Both the position numbers and the translations under genes were made by a program. Under the pieces are notes generated by a model. That model was given only the letters and a program-made list of their open reading frames with translations. It had not been told where the DNA came from and made no database searches. From an uncultured Odoribacter sp. (GTDB lineage: Bacteria; Bacteroidota; Bacteroidia; Bacteroidales; Marinifilaceae): DNA of 12,337 nt. Shown piece after piece: positions 1 to 8,110 of this stretch; within the stretch, counting starts at the first letter, position 1, and each line of letters begins with the position of its first letter. The stretch covers positions 1 through 12,337 of the forward strand of contig CAJKZL010000046.1 of NCBI GenBank assembly GCA_905204385.1. Direction: 5' to 3'.

Positions 1-1
1 T

Positions 2-649
2 GTGGTGTATGAAGCGAACGGAATGCCGAAAAAAATGCGTTACGGTTCGTCGACAGGACATATTTTCCAGGGCGGTGATATGATTTACGAAGACATCAAC
101 CACGATGGTGTGATCAATGAGTTGGACATCGTTCAGATCGGGGATGCCAATGTCGGAATGTTCGGAATGATCCGCAACAATTTCAATTGGAAACAATGGT
201 CTTTGGGCATCTCCTTTTACTATAGCCTCGAACAGGATGTGATCAACGGGCAGCGGTATGACCTCGAAAGCATGAAGAGCGACAACAACCAGGCGACTTC
301 CATCATGAGGCGTTGGCGTAAACAGGGAGATGTGACCGATATGCCCCGGGCCTACGATTACGCTAGTTGGAACTATGCCGCTTCTTCCCGTTGGGTGGAG
401 GATGCTTCTTTCATCAAGCTGAAGGAGGTCAGTATTACCTATAACGTGCCTCTGGCCTTTGCGAGAAAATTGCATTTAAAGCAATTATCCGTAGGCGTAA
501 CGGCGATGGACCTCTGGTGCGGTACGAAATATAAAGGCCTGAATCCGGAAATCGGTTTGAATTCCGGAACCTTGACAAAGGTTGCCGTGGATAAGAGTGC
601 TACGCCTCCCTCTGCACAAGTGGCTTTTAGCATCAGGGCTTCATTTTAA
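2..649 (+). CDS. SusC/RagA-family TonB-dependent transporter, C-terminal part (SusC1, 5' truncated by window)
   Basis: This is the last 215 or so residues of a SusC-type outer-membrane beta-barrel, which imports a ligand across the outer membrane using TonB energy together with a SusD lid. The frame is already open at base 2 (GTG GTG, read as Val-Val), so the true start lies upstream. Family hallmarks seen: an acidic loop DINHDGVINELD (residues 31-42 of the fragment) followed by IVQIGD; a barrel strand FNWKQWSLGISFYYSL; a SSRWVEDASFIKLKEVSITY block that is near-universal close to SusC C-termini; a DLW...KYKGLNPEIG block; and a final aromatic residue in SIRASF, as expected for an outer-membrane barrel. 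It is followed 85 bp later by a SusD gene, its likely partner. The plug, TonB box and signal peptide lie outside the window, so its subclass cannot be judged. Confidence 0.93.
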   Translation: MVYEANGMPKKMRYGSSTGHIFQGGDMIYEDINHDGVINELDIVQIGDANVGMFGMIRNNFNWKQWSLGISFYYSLEQDVINGQRYDLESMKSDNNQATSIMRRWRKQGDVTDMPRAYDYASWNYAASSRWVEDASFIKLKEVSITYNVPLAFARKLHLKQLSVGVTAMDLWCGTKYKGLNPEIGLNSGTLTKVAVDKSATPPSAQVAFSIRASF

Positions 650-734
650 TGGTTGAAAGGGTAAAAGCGTAACCTTCCCGCGCAAAAGCGAGAGGATCGG
701 AAGAGAGGGTTTCGCCGAAACAAAATATAAACAT
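650..734 (+). other. Intergenic gap SusC1-SusD1 with small inverted repeat
   Basis: This 85-bp gap is the longest between genes in the window. It holds a perfect 5-bp inverted repeat, GTTTC-GCC-GAAAC at 709-721, which ends 13 bases before the SusD1 ATG. There are also weaker complementary pieces, CTTCC (674-678) with GGAAG (699-703) and CGC with GCG around an AAAA loop. I found no Bacteroidota-type -7 element (TAnnTTTG) and no U-tract, so neither a promoter nor a terminator can be called. The hairpins could modulate the SusC:SusD ratio or be chance. The bases just before the ATG are A-rich (ACAAAATATAAACAT), as is usual for Bacteroidota translation starts without a Shine-Dalgarno sequence. 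Confidence 0.25.
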
Positions 735-2231
735 ATGAAACAGAAGATAATTATAACTGCATTTTTATTCCTGATACTCGGTTTATACGGGTGTAGCGAG
801 TTCCTTACCGTGGATATTCCCGATTCGCTGACCAAGAAAGAGTACTGGAAGAGCAAGGACCATGCAAAGGCTTCTTTGGCCGGAGTGTATACGAATTTGG
901 GTGGTAATATACAATATTTTATTTATTGGGGCGGCTTGCGTTCTGAAATCTATGGACTCAGGACTTACGCAACTCCTTATTCACAATTTGTGGATCAGGA
1001 TATCCGGATTACCAATTCCCTGTGTAATTGGGCCGGTGTCTATAAAGGAATATATCTGGCGAATTCTTTCCTGAAGAATGTGCATTTGGTGCTGGACAAC
1101 GACCGGAGTTTTACAGTTACCGATATGAACGAAATGATGGGGCAGGCTTATGCGCTCAGGGCATTGAATTATTTTTACCTGGTGCGGGCATTCAGGGATG
1201 TGCCTTATCATTCGGAGCCCTATGAGTCCGATACGCAAAATCCCTATGCTGCGGCCCAGCCGGAAGGCGTGGTATTGGATTCGATCGAAGCCGACTTATC
1301 GCGTGCTTTGAAAATGGCTCCCGACAGTTTCGACCGTCCGGACGAGAATTACGGATACATTACCAAAAATGCTGTCCGGGCTTTATGGGCTGACGTGAAG
1401 CTCTGGAGACAAAAATACGAGGAGTGCATCGAATTGTGTGAGGAGGTAGAAGAGAGATACGATGGCCAGAGTGTAGCGGCTGATTCCTGGTTTTCCATGT
1501 TCGCTACCGGAAATACCAAGGAATCCATTTTCGAGTACCAATATCTGGACGAAGGACCTGCCAGTCCGGTAGGCAGCCTGTTTTATTCCACTTTGCTGGC
1601 CAACCGTTCCGCCTATTATTACAACGTGCGTAAAGTGTATCCCCAATCCGGACAATATGAAACGATCGACACCATACGGCCACAGCGTACCGTGCAATAC
1701 GTGTCTTATTCCTCGACCTCGTTTCATGGAGTGTTTAAATATCTGGGCATTTCCGCTTCCAACGGTCAGTTTGTAGTGAGGGATCAGACGGGGCGTAATA
1801 AGGTCAATTTTATATTCTACCGCTACCGGGAAGTATTGTTGATGAAAGCCGAGGCGCTGGGTGCACTGGGACGTTATGAGGAAGCTGTGGAGCCGATCAA
1901 TAAGATCCGCCTGGCCACCGGCATGGAAACGGTGACACCCGAAGAAATGGGTACCGGCGAAAACTTCATGGACAAGATCATCTGTGAACATCGTACCGAA
2001 TTGGGTTACGAAGGCAAGGACTGGTTTATACTGGTACGGATTGCCCGCAATACCGGCTACACGGGACTTCTGATCGACCGGATCAGCGAACATTCTTATT
2101 CCGGTATAAAAGAGCAGACGCTAAAGGCTTATCTGGCTAATCCGGAATCCTGGTTCCTGCCTTATCTGGATTCGGAGGTACAGAATAATCTGTTGCTGAG
2201 GCAGAAAGAATTCTATAAAGGGAAAAAGTAA
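735..2231 (+). CDS. SusD/RagB-family nutrient-binding outer-membrane lipoprotein (SusD1)
   Basis: A 498-residue SusD-like lipoprotein, normal length for the family. It should sit on the outer face of the outer membrane as the ligand-binding lid of the preceding SusC1. The signal peptide ends in a lipobox LYGC with the lipidated cysteine at residue 20, followed by SEFLTVDIPDSLTKKEYWKS, a typical SusD N-terminus. The signature helix GQAYALRALNYFYLVRAF followed by DVP lies at about 136-157. A TPR-like block is at about 359-397 (YRYREVLLMKAEALGALGRY, then AINKIR-like PINKIR and ATGM). The C-terminal block with ICEHRTELGYEGKDWFILVR is at about 416-435. The ATG at 735 is chosen because it gives a clean signal peptide. 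The ligand cannot be predicted from the sequence. The gene is intact, unlike SusD2 further down the operon. Confidence 0.95.
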   Translation: MKQKIIITAFLFLILGLYGCSEFLTVDIPDSLTKKEYWKSKDHAKASLAGVYTNLGGNIQYFIYWGGLRSEIYGLRTYATPYSQFVDQDIRITNSLCNWAGVYKGIYLANSFLKNVHLVLDNDRSFTVTDMNEMMGQAYALRALNYFYLVRAFRDVPYHSEPYESDTQNPYAAAQPEGVVLDSIEADLSRALKMAPDSFDRPDENYGYITKNAVRALWADVKLWRQKYEECIELCEEVEERYDGQSVAADSWFSMFATGNTKESIFEYQYLDEGPASPVGSLFYSTLLANRSAYYYNVRKVYPQSGQYETIDTIRPQRTVQYVSYSSTSFHGVFKYLGISASNGQFVVRDQTGRNKVNFIFYRYREVLLMKAEALGALGRYEEAVEPINKIRLATGMETVTPEEMGTGENFMDKIICEHRTELGYEGKDWFILVRIARNTGYTGLLIDRISEHSYSGIKEQTLKAYLANPESWFLPYLDSEVQNNLLLRQKEFYKGKK

Positions 2232-2258
2232 TTGTCACACCGTTGTAATATCAAAAAA

Positions 2259-3704
2259 ATGAAAATGACAAATTATAAATGGATGATTCCTGTCTTATTA
2301 TTGCTGTGCCTGGCGCAGTTGATGGGGTGTGAGGAAAATTTTATAGGGCGGCAGTACGATACCGATGAAGAGTATATGCAGATATACGATTATATCAAAA
2401 CTCGTCCCGACCTTTCGATATACAAGGAAATCTGTGATTATTCCGGCTTTTACAGTCAGATTTCCACGGCCGGAACCTACACGGTTTTTGCTCCGGTGGA
2501 TTCGGCCTGGAAAAAGCTGTACGCAGAATTGAAAATAACCGATTACAAGGAAAAAAGTCCGGAATATTGGCTGATGTACATGAAGTATGCCGCTCTGGAA
2601 AAGCAAATCCATACCAATTCGATGAACGGAGGCAAAATGACGGATTATACCATGTTGGATAAAAATTATTTCCTCTCGGTGGACGTAACGTCGTATACGG
2701 CTATCAAGCTGAATAACTCTTCGGTGATCATCGAGTATAACATCGAATTGAAAAACGGATACCTGAACCTGATCGCTGCGGTGTTAGAGCCGCCCGTCCC
2801 TCCGGTATACGATCTGTTGAAACAAGACGGCAGGTTTGAAATCATGCTTTCGCTCTTTGAAGAGAATGGGCTGAAACCCTATCTCACCGATAGCTTGGTC
2901 ACACTGTTCATCGAGCCGGATGCCTTGTTTGCCGATGAGGACGAGTCTTTCGATCCGCGCAACTTATCGGCTGATTCTTTGCAACAATGGCTGAAATACC
3001 ACATCTTCCCGGGACATCGTTATTTTATAAACGATTTCGACACCCGGATGTTGCAACCCCTTTATGAGGACGATGTGGTGACTTTCAATGTCAAAACCAT
3101 CGGAAGCGACGGCAAGGGGTTTGTTTTCCTTAATCAGCAATTCAGAGTTTCCACCCGCACCGACCGGAATGCCTTGAACGGTATCGTACATGAAATGTTC
3201 AATGTGATTCAGTTCACCGATCATACAGCAGGGTCGATAGAAACCAATCTCTACGGAGCTACCAAAACCCAGAAAGGCTACGAACAGAACGTATTTACGG
3301 CCTCCCCTGCGATTATCAAGGAAAATTTCGGTTATCCGAGCTATCATCAGTTGTTGATGGAGGAACCGCAGCCGCCGATCTGTTCGTTTGTTTCGGCTCA
3401 GAGCGGCGATTCTTTCCGGATAAAAATTCCGGATGTAGCCAAGGGTGTATACAATGTCCGCATGATCTACCATAATGCTTATACCCCTACACTCCGGTTG
3501 CTGTTTAACGGGGTTACCATTAAATCCGGAATCGCTATGGGCACTGCGGACGGAGATTTTGCCGAGTTTACCACCCTGAAATACAAGGATTGCGGTTTAA
3601 TCGAAGTCAACGAACGCGGGGATATCGAACTGCAATTTATGATGGATGAAAATACTACTCTTTTGATGGACCGGATCGATTTGATTCCGAATATCACGTT
3701 CTGA
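2259..3704 (+). CDS. Fasciclin (FAS1) domain surface lipoprotein
   Basis: A 481-residue lipoprotein. The frame is open upstream to a TTG at 2232, directly after the SusD1 stop, but the ATG at 2259 (or 2265) is the better start because it places a classic signal peptide (hydrophobic MIPVLLLLCLAQ) before lipobox LMGC, Cys24. Two FAS1-like domains follow. The first, about 40-178, contains YTVFAPVDSAW, the H1-type FAS1 motif, and ends NGYLNLIAAVLEP. The second, about 182-319, runs from PPVYDLLKQDGRFEIMLSLF through WLKYHIFPG to NALNGIVHEMFNVIQF. Residues about 370-481 look like a separate beta-sandwich (FRIKIPDVAKGVYNVRMIYH, LLFNGVTIKSG), resembling a jelly-roll binding module. FAS1 domains commonly mediate adhesion or protein binding. 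Lying between two SusC/SusD pairs, it is probably an accessory ligand-capture lipoprotein of one of them. The exact ligand is unknown. Confidence 0.85.
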   Translation: MKMTNYKWMIPVLLLLCLAQLMGCEENFIGRQYDTDEEYMQIYDYIKTRPDLSIYKEICDYSGFYSQISTAGTYTVFAPVDSAWKKLYAELKITDYKEKSPEYWLMYMKYAALEKQIHTNSMNGGKMTDYTMLDKNYFLSVDVTSYTAIKLNNSSVIIEYNIELKNGYLNLIAAVLEPPVPPVYDLLKQDGRFEIMLSLFEENGLKPYLTDSLVTLFIEPDALFADEDESFDPRNLSADSLQQWLKYHIFPGHRYFINDFDTRMLQPLYEDDVVTFNVKTIGSDGKGFVFLNQQFRVSTRTDRNALNGIVHEMFNVIQFTDHTAGSIETNLYGATKTQKGYEQNVFTASPAIIKENFGYPSYHQLLMEEPQPPICSFVSAQSGDSFRIKIPDVAKGVYNVRMIYHNAYTPTLRLLFNGVTIKSGIAMGTADGDFAEFTTLKYKDCGLIEVNERGDIELQFMMDENTTLLMDRIDLIPNITF

Positions 3705-3734
3705 AAATGTTGTGGATAAGAAAAAATAATATAT

Positions 3735-6545
3735 ATGAAGATTTTAGGTAAATATAAAATTCTGTTTCTTGGCTTGATATGCCTGGGAAAACCGGGCTTG
3801 GCGGAGGCACAGGAAGAAACGGGCGAAAATGCCGATACCGTCGCACAGGTGGCGTTGCCGGTGTTGAAGAAAGAAAAAAATTGGAATGACCTTTATTCCC
3901 TGCGGGCGGTGTTTTTGTTCGACCGCGTGTTGATGGGGGAGGAAACCGGTGTTTACACGGCATATAACGGTTTTGTCGGGAATGCGGGCCTGATGATGAT
4001 TCGGGGCGTCTCTTCCGTCAATCTGGATGCTTCACCTTATGTATTTGTCGACGGACTGCCTACACGCCAGGCACCCAATATTTCTCCTTTTGCATCCGGG
4101 GTGCTGCGTTCGAACCTGATGTTTATCAACCCTCTGGATATCGCCGGCATGCGGGTGGTGAAAAATGGATACGACAATGTTTTCTATGGAGGAAGGGCTG
4201 CTAATGGTGTGATCGAGATGGAAATCGATAAAGGTACCATCGGAACGGCAACCATCGACCTGTCCATGAAACTGGGAGTTACGGATGCCGATTTCTCGCC
4301 TTCGCTGATGAATGCCGCTGAGTATCGTTCCTATTTGTATATGATGATGCAGGACAAAGGGTATTCGGCCGGAGAGTTGCAGCAAAATCCGCTTTTCGAT
4401 CCCACAAATCCTGCCTACAGCCATGACACTTACTGGCCCGGAGCTTTGGGACAGAAAGGGATGTTTACGGATATACACTTGAAAATGAAGGGTGGTGACG
4501 GCGATACCCATTATCTGTTCAGTATCGGCTATACTTCCGAAAGCGAAGTGTTGAAGGAAGCGAAAGACCAGCGGATCAACATGCGCTTTAACCTGGATTT
4601 TAAAATCTCGCCGAAAGTTAAAATCACCAATCTGTTTGCCTACAATTACGGCAACAACCGCTTTTGGGGAGAAGGAACCGATTGGTTGCACAATCCCCTG
4701 TATGTTTCGGCCGCCAAGGCTCCGTTCATGTCCAAAGATTATTATTCCGAGGAAGGAATAAAAGTGGAGCAACTGGCGGAAGTGGATGCCTTAGGCATGA
4801 CGAATCCGGCTGCTTTGATGGAAGGACTGGAAAATAAAGGGCTCAGCAATAAAGTAGATGCGCTGATCCGGGGCAATTGGCAGATAAACACGAAGACGAC
4901 AGGGAATGCCGAAGTGATGGTGACCTATAATTCTCTGACCGAGAAGCTCCACCAGCCGGCTGCGGGGATTGCCATGGACCGGTATATCGAACGTCAGAAT
5001 GCCAAGCGTTCTTACAGCGAGTATTTAATGCGCTGGAGAGCATGGCTCGAACGCATCGGGAAAATCTCCGAAGAGCTGAGCTATGACGCTTCTGCCGGAT
5101 TGTCGATGGATACGTATAAAGAAAAAATGATCTACGGACGTACGGTCAATGCCGCCAGCGACGAAATGGAATCCCTGGAAAAGGGAAAATTTGTGGATTC
5201 CGTTACCAATACCCGTTATGATCACAATATGATGAACATCTATTTGACCGGAGGCTTGAACTGGCGCGACCGGTTGAGACTGGGTGCCAGCTTTAATCTT
5301 GAACGTTCATCCAATTTCGGTCCCGACGGAGCCTGGAATTTATATGCCGGAGCGGAACTGCGCTGGACAGCTTTACGGACGGCTTCCGAAAGCCTGGAAT
5401 TGTTCGGACAATACGGACGTACTGGGAACAATGACGTACGTGGCGGATATTATGCCCGCTTGTATAAATCGACGGCCTATTACACCTATGGGGGCGTTTA
5501 TCTCGGGAATGTGAAGAATGATGATTTGAGGCCTGAATATACCCACAATTACGATGCAGGGGTAAATGTCGGCCTGTTTAAGAATTTGGTCGAGTTGAGT
5601 GCTTCCTATTATTACCGGAAAACGGTGGGACTGATTACCCAGAAATCCCTGCCGATAGAAATCGGGCTTGATCCGCAGTATGAAAACAACGGAGATGTGG
5701 TCAATCAAGGAGTCGAACTTTCCCTGACCGTAAATCCTGTCCGTAACAGCAAATTGAACTGGAGTATTTTTGCTACGATCTCTACTTTGAAGAATAAAGT
5801 GGAAAGCCTGAAAAACGGAGAAATTGTGAAAACCCTGGATCAATTTACTTCTGTGGTCCGCGAAGGGGAAGAATTGGGGGCATTCTACGGTTATAAAGTG
5901 AAAGGTATTTATAATTCGGCCGACGAAATAGATGTGTTGAAATCGGATGGTACGTCCTATCAGCCGGGAGACTACCGGATGGAAAATATCAATGGGGACG
6001 AACGGATCAATGCTTTGGACCGTCAGGTGATCGGTTCTCCTCTGCCTGATTTCTACGGAGGCTTCGGGACGAACCTCAACTGGAAAGGGTTGTCGTTTGC
6101 CGCTTTGTTTACCTATAGCTATGGCAATGACGTGTACAATCTTTTCCGTCAGCGTATGAGCATGATGACGGACTATAGCAATCAGAGCAAAGATGTGCTG
6201 AATCGCTGGATTTCTGCCGAAAAGCCGGGCGATGGCTGGCTGCCGCGTGCCGCTTACGGCGATCCGTCCAATAATTTCGCTACTTCCGACCGCTGGGTGG
6301 AAGATGGAAGCTATCTGCGGCTGAAAAGCATAGCCGTGCAATACGACATTCCGATGAAGAGCCGTGCAGGCTTCATCAAAGGAGTGAAAGTATCGGTGAA
6401 CTGCAATAATTTATGGACGCTTTCCGGATATAGCGGTTTTGATCCCGAAGTATTTTCCGGTGTGGATGCTATGCTAAGAGGCGTGGATTTCGGGGCGACC
6501 CCGACTCCCCGTTCCTATATATTCGGTTTGAACGTATCATTTTAA
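3735..6545 (+). CDS. SusC/RagA-family TonB-dependent transporter lacking the N-terminal CarboxypepD-like domain (SusC2)
   Basis: A complete 936-residue SusC-type outer-membrane transporter. It has a Sec signal peptide (hydrophobic ILFLGLICLG) with probable cleavage after LAEA, residue 25. The mature protein begins with a short acidic linker and a possible TonB box, DTVAQVAL (34-41), and then goes straight into the plug domain (about 45-175: LMMIRGVSSVNLDASPYVFV, DGLP, then VVKNGYDNVFYGGRAANGVI). The roughly 80-residue carboxypeptidase-D-regulatory-like domain found in many SusC proteins is absent, which explains the length below the usual 1000-1100. The barrel C-terminus carries the family blocks GDERINALDRQVIGSPLPDF (about 754-773), SDRWVEDGSYLRLKSIAVQY and a terminal FGLNVSF. 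The plug ends in EMEIDKG where family members usually have a TTKxG-type end. It starts 30 bp after the FAS1 gene and 11 bp before SusD2, its expected partner, which is interrupted. Confidence 0.95.
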   Translation: MKILGKYKILFLGLICLGKPGLAEAQEETGENADTVAQVALPVLKKEKNWNDLYSLRAVFLFDRVLMGEETGVYTAYNGFVGNAGLMMIRGVSSVNLDASPYVFVDGLPTRQAPNISPFASGVLRSNLMFINPLDIAGMRVVKNGYDNVFYGGRAANGVIEMEIDKGTIGTATIDLSMKLGVTDADFSPSLMNAAEYRSYLYMMMQDKGYSAGELQQNPLFDPTNPAYSHDTYWPGALGQKGMFTDIHLKMKGGDGDTHYLFSIGYTSESEVLKEAKDQRINMRFNLDFKISPKVKITNLFAYNYGNNRFWGEGTDWLHNPLYVSAAKAPFMSKDYYSEEGIKVEQLAEVDALGMTNPAALMEGLENKGLSNKVDALIRGNWQINTKTTGNAEVMVTYNSLTEKLHQPAAGIAMDRYIERQNAKRSYSEYLMRWRAWLERIGKISEELSYDASAGLSMDTYKEKMIYGRTVNAASDEMESLEKGKFVDSVTNTRYDHNMMNIYLTGGLNWRDRLRLGASFNLERSSNFGPDGAWNLYAGAELRWTALRTASESLELFGQYGRTGNNDVRGGYYARLYKSTAYYTYGGVYLGNVKNDDLRPEYTHNYDAGVNVGLFKNLVELSASYYYRKTVGLITQKSLPIEIGLDPQYENNGDVVNQGVELSLTVNPVRNSKLNWSIFATISTLKNKVESLKNGEIVKTLDQFTSVVREGEELGAFYGYKVKGIYNSADEIDVLKSDGTSYQPGDYRMENINGDERINALDRQVIGSPLPDFYGGFGTNLNWKGLSFAALFTYSYGNDVYNLFRQRMSMMTDYSNQSKDVLNRWISAEKPGDGWLPRAAYGDPSNNFATSDRWVEDGSYLRLKSIAVQYDIPMKSRAGFIKGVKVSVNCNNLWTLSGYSGFDPEVFSGVDAMLRGVDFGATPTPRSYIFGLNVSF

Positions 6546-6556
6546 TCTGTTGGACT

Positions 6557-8092
6557 ATGAGGATAATGAGAGATATAAAATGGAAATTACCGGTGATTGC
6601 AGGTTGTTTTTTATTGGCGGCTTGTGGTGATTTCTTTGACGTAGACCCGGAAAACGGGGCTTCGCCTGACGACTTTTACAGCAATAACAGCGAGTTGAAT
6701 TCGGTGGCCGAGGGGAGGTATGCCACGCTGGCTCCGGATGTACATAAGTTCTTCCTTTGGGGATCTGCCCGGGCAGACCTGGTGACGGAAGGAGAAACCA
6801 AGGATGCCTATGTCAGTGAATTTTTGAATAATACCGTGTCGGCGGTGAATCCTTATACGGACTATGGCTTTCTGTATAAAGCCATTGCCCGTTGCAATCA
6901 CCAATTGAAAAACTTGCCGAGGATGAAGCCCAATGGCGATAAAGTGACGGTGACCAACATGAAGCCTTTCTATGGCGAAGCTTATTTCCTGAGAGCCTGG
7001 TGTTATTTCCAGTTGGTGCGCACCTTCGGCGAGGTGCCGCTGGTACTCGAAGAAGTGGCCGACGAGGTGACCTATATCAATGAAGCGGGAGAGGAAGTGA
7101 AGATGAATACCATCACCATGAGCGATGAGGAACTCCGGGCTGTGGTGTTGCAACCGGCTAAAAAACAGGAAATCTGGAAAGCGATCATGAACGATCTGGC
7201 AAAAGCCAGAGAACTGCTCACCGGGACTACTTACAATATGGGAATCAATGTGGATGATGTTTGGAAATAGATCAGGGCAAAACGTTTGTCAGCTTATACC
7301 TTGTCGGCAGAAGTGGCTTTGTGGAACGGCTTGTACGATCAGGCCGCAGCTTTGGGTGAATATGTGGTCCTGCAAAATCAACTGGGAACCTCTTCGACCT
7401 GGAAATCGCAGTATAATACCACGGATGCGGCTTCGGCTATTCAGTACAATTCTTTCGGATTCATGTATGTTTTTGAGCAGGGATTCCGTACTAACCGCCT
7501 GCAGGAATTTACTTCGCCGGTGGAAGCGGACGGTGGAAGATATCTGGTGAAACCCAAAATGACCATTTGTGATCAACTCTTCAACGAGTCGCTGGACGTT
7601 CGTTCAAAAGTCAGCTATAAGCGGGTCAACCGCAAGGAGGTGATCTGGAAATACATCGGATTGGATGAAGATGGCAAAGCCATGCGCGATCCTTATGAAA
7701 GTGTGGCCAATTGGTATGCCCTGAAGCATGCGGATGCCTATCTCATCAAAGGCATTGCCGAGAATGAAAGGGGAAATGCCGGCGGGGCGTTCGAGATGCT
7801 GAACGATGTAAGAGTGGCCCGGGGATTGACGAAATTCACCAAGGATAATATTTCGCTGGATAAGGAAAATCTGCGGGAATTGCTGTTTATCGAAAAGGCC
7901 AGGGAAGAGGCTTTCGAAGGAAAGCGGTGGTATGACCTATTGCTTCGGGAGACGGTCCTGAAGGAGACGGGCATCATTGCACGCACCGTGTCGGCAAAAT
8001 ACGAGGATGCAAGTCAGAGAAATGAAGTGTACAATCGCCTGCTGAACGAAAGCAGCTGGTATTTGCCGATTGAACCCGAACGTTGGAAATAA
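6557..8092 (+). pseudogene. SusD/RagB-family lipoprotein (SusD2), interrupted by an in-frame amber stop
   Basis: One SusD gene of 512 codons split by a TAG at codon 238. Codons 1-237 encode a signal peptide with lipobox LAAC (Cys23, followed by GDFFDVDPENGASPDDF) and the SusD signature FYGEAYFLRAWCYFQLVRTF followed by GEVPL at about 138-162. The sequence after the TAG stays in the same frame and resumes SusD homology at once (IRAKRLSAYTLSAEVALW). It continues with a TPR-like block DAYLIKGIAENERGNAGGAF...VRVARGL (about 393-424) and the C-terminal block IEKAREEAFEGKRWYDLLLR (about 445-464), ending in SSWYLPIEPERWK and TAA. The combined length of 511 residues is normal for the family. Because the frame is unchanged, a base substitution (for example CAG to TAG) explains this better than an indel. 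The first half alone would make a 237-residue lipoprotein without the C-terminal half of the fold. The start could be Met1 or Met4. It is the partner of SusC2, 11 bp upstream. Confidence 0.9.
7268..7270 (+). other. Premature in-frame TAG inside SusD2
   Basis: The reading is GTT TGG AAA TAG ATC AGG GCA, and SusD similarity continues in frame directly after the stop. The next in-frame start-like codon is a TTG at 7286, with no credible initiation signal of its own, so the downstream half is unlikely to be an independent gene. No recognised stop-readthrough context is visible. TAG is not used as a terminator by any other gene in this window. Confidence 0.9.
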
Positions 8093-8110
8093 TAATTAAG
8101 AATCGATACT

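Noticed and set aside
650..734. Internal promoter or terminator between SusC1 and SusD1
   Set aside because: I found no Bacteroidota -7/-33 element and no strong GC hairpin with a U-tract. The inverted repeat has only a 5-bp stem.
2232..2258. TTG start for the FAS1 lipoprotein directly after the SusD1 stop
   Set aside because: It would add nine residues, two of them basic, before the signal peptide. The ATG at 2259 gives a standard lipoprotein signal and an A-rich upstream region.
5373..6341. 322-codon open frame on the minus strand inside SusC2, and similar long minus-strand frames at 4032-4772 and 1383-2093
   Set aside because: They lie wholly within strongly supported plus-strand genes, show no domain or signal peptide, and are explained by the codon bias of the opposite strand.
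7260..7290. Programmed ribosomal frameshift or indel in SusD2
   Set aside because: The coding frame is the same on both sides of the TAG, so no frame change is needed.
7248..7550. 100-codon plus-strand frame spanning the SusD2 stop
   Set aside because: It is in a different frame from both SusD halves and resembles no protein. SusD homology continues in the original frame.
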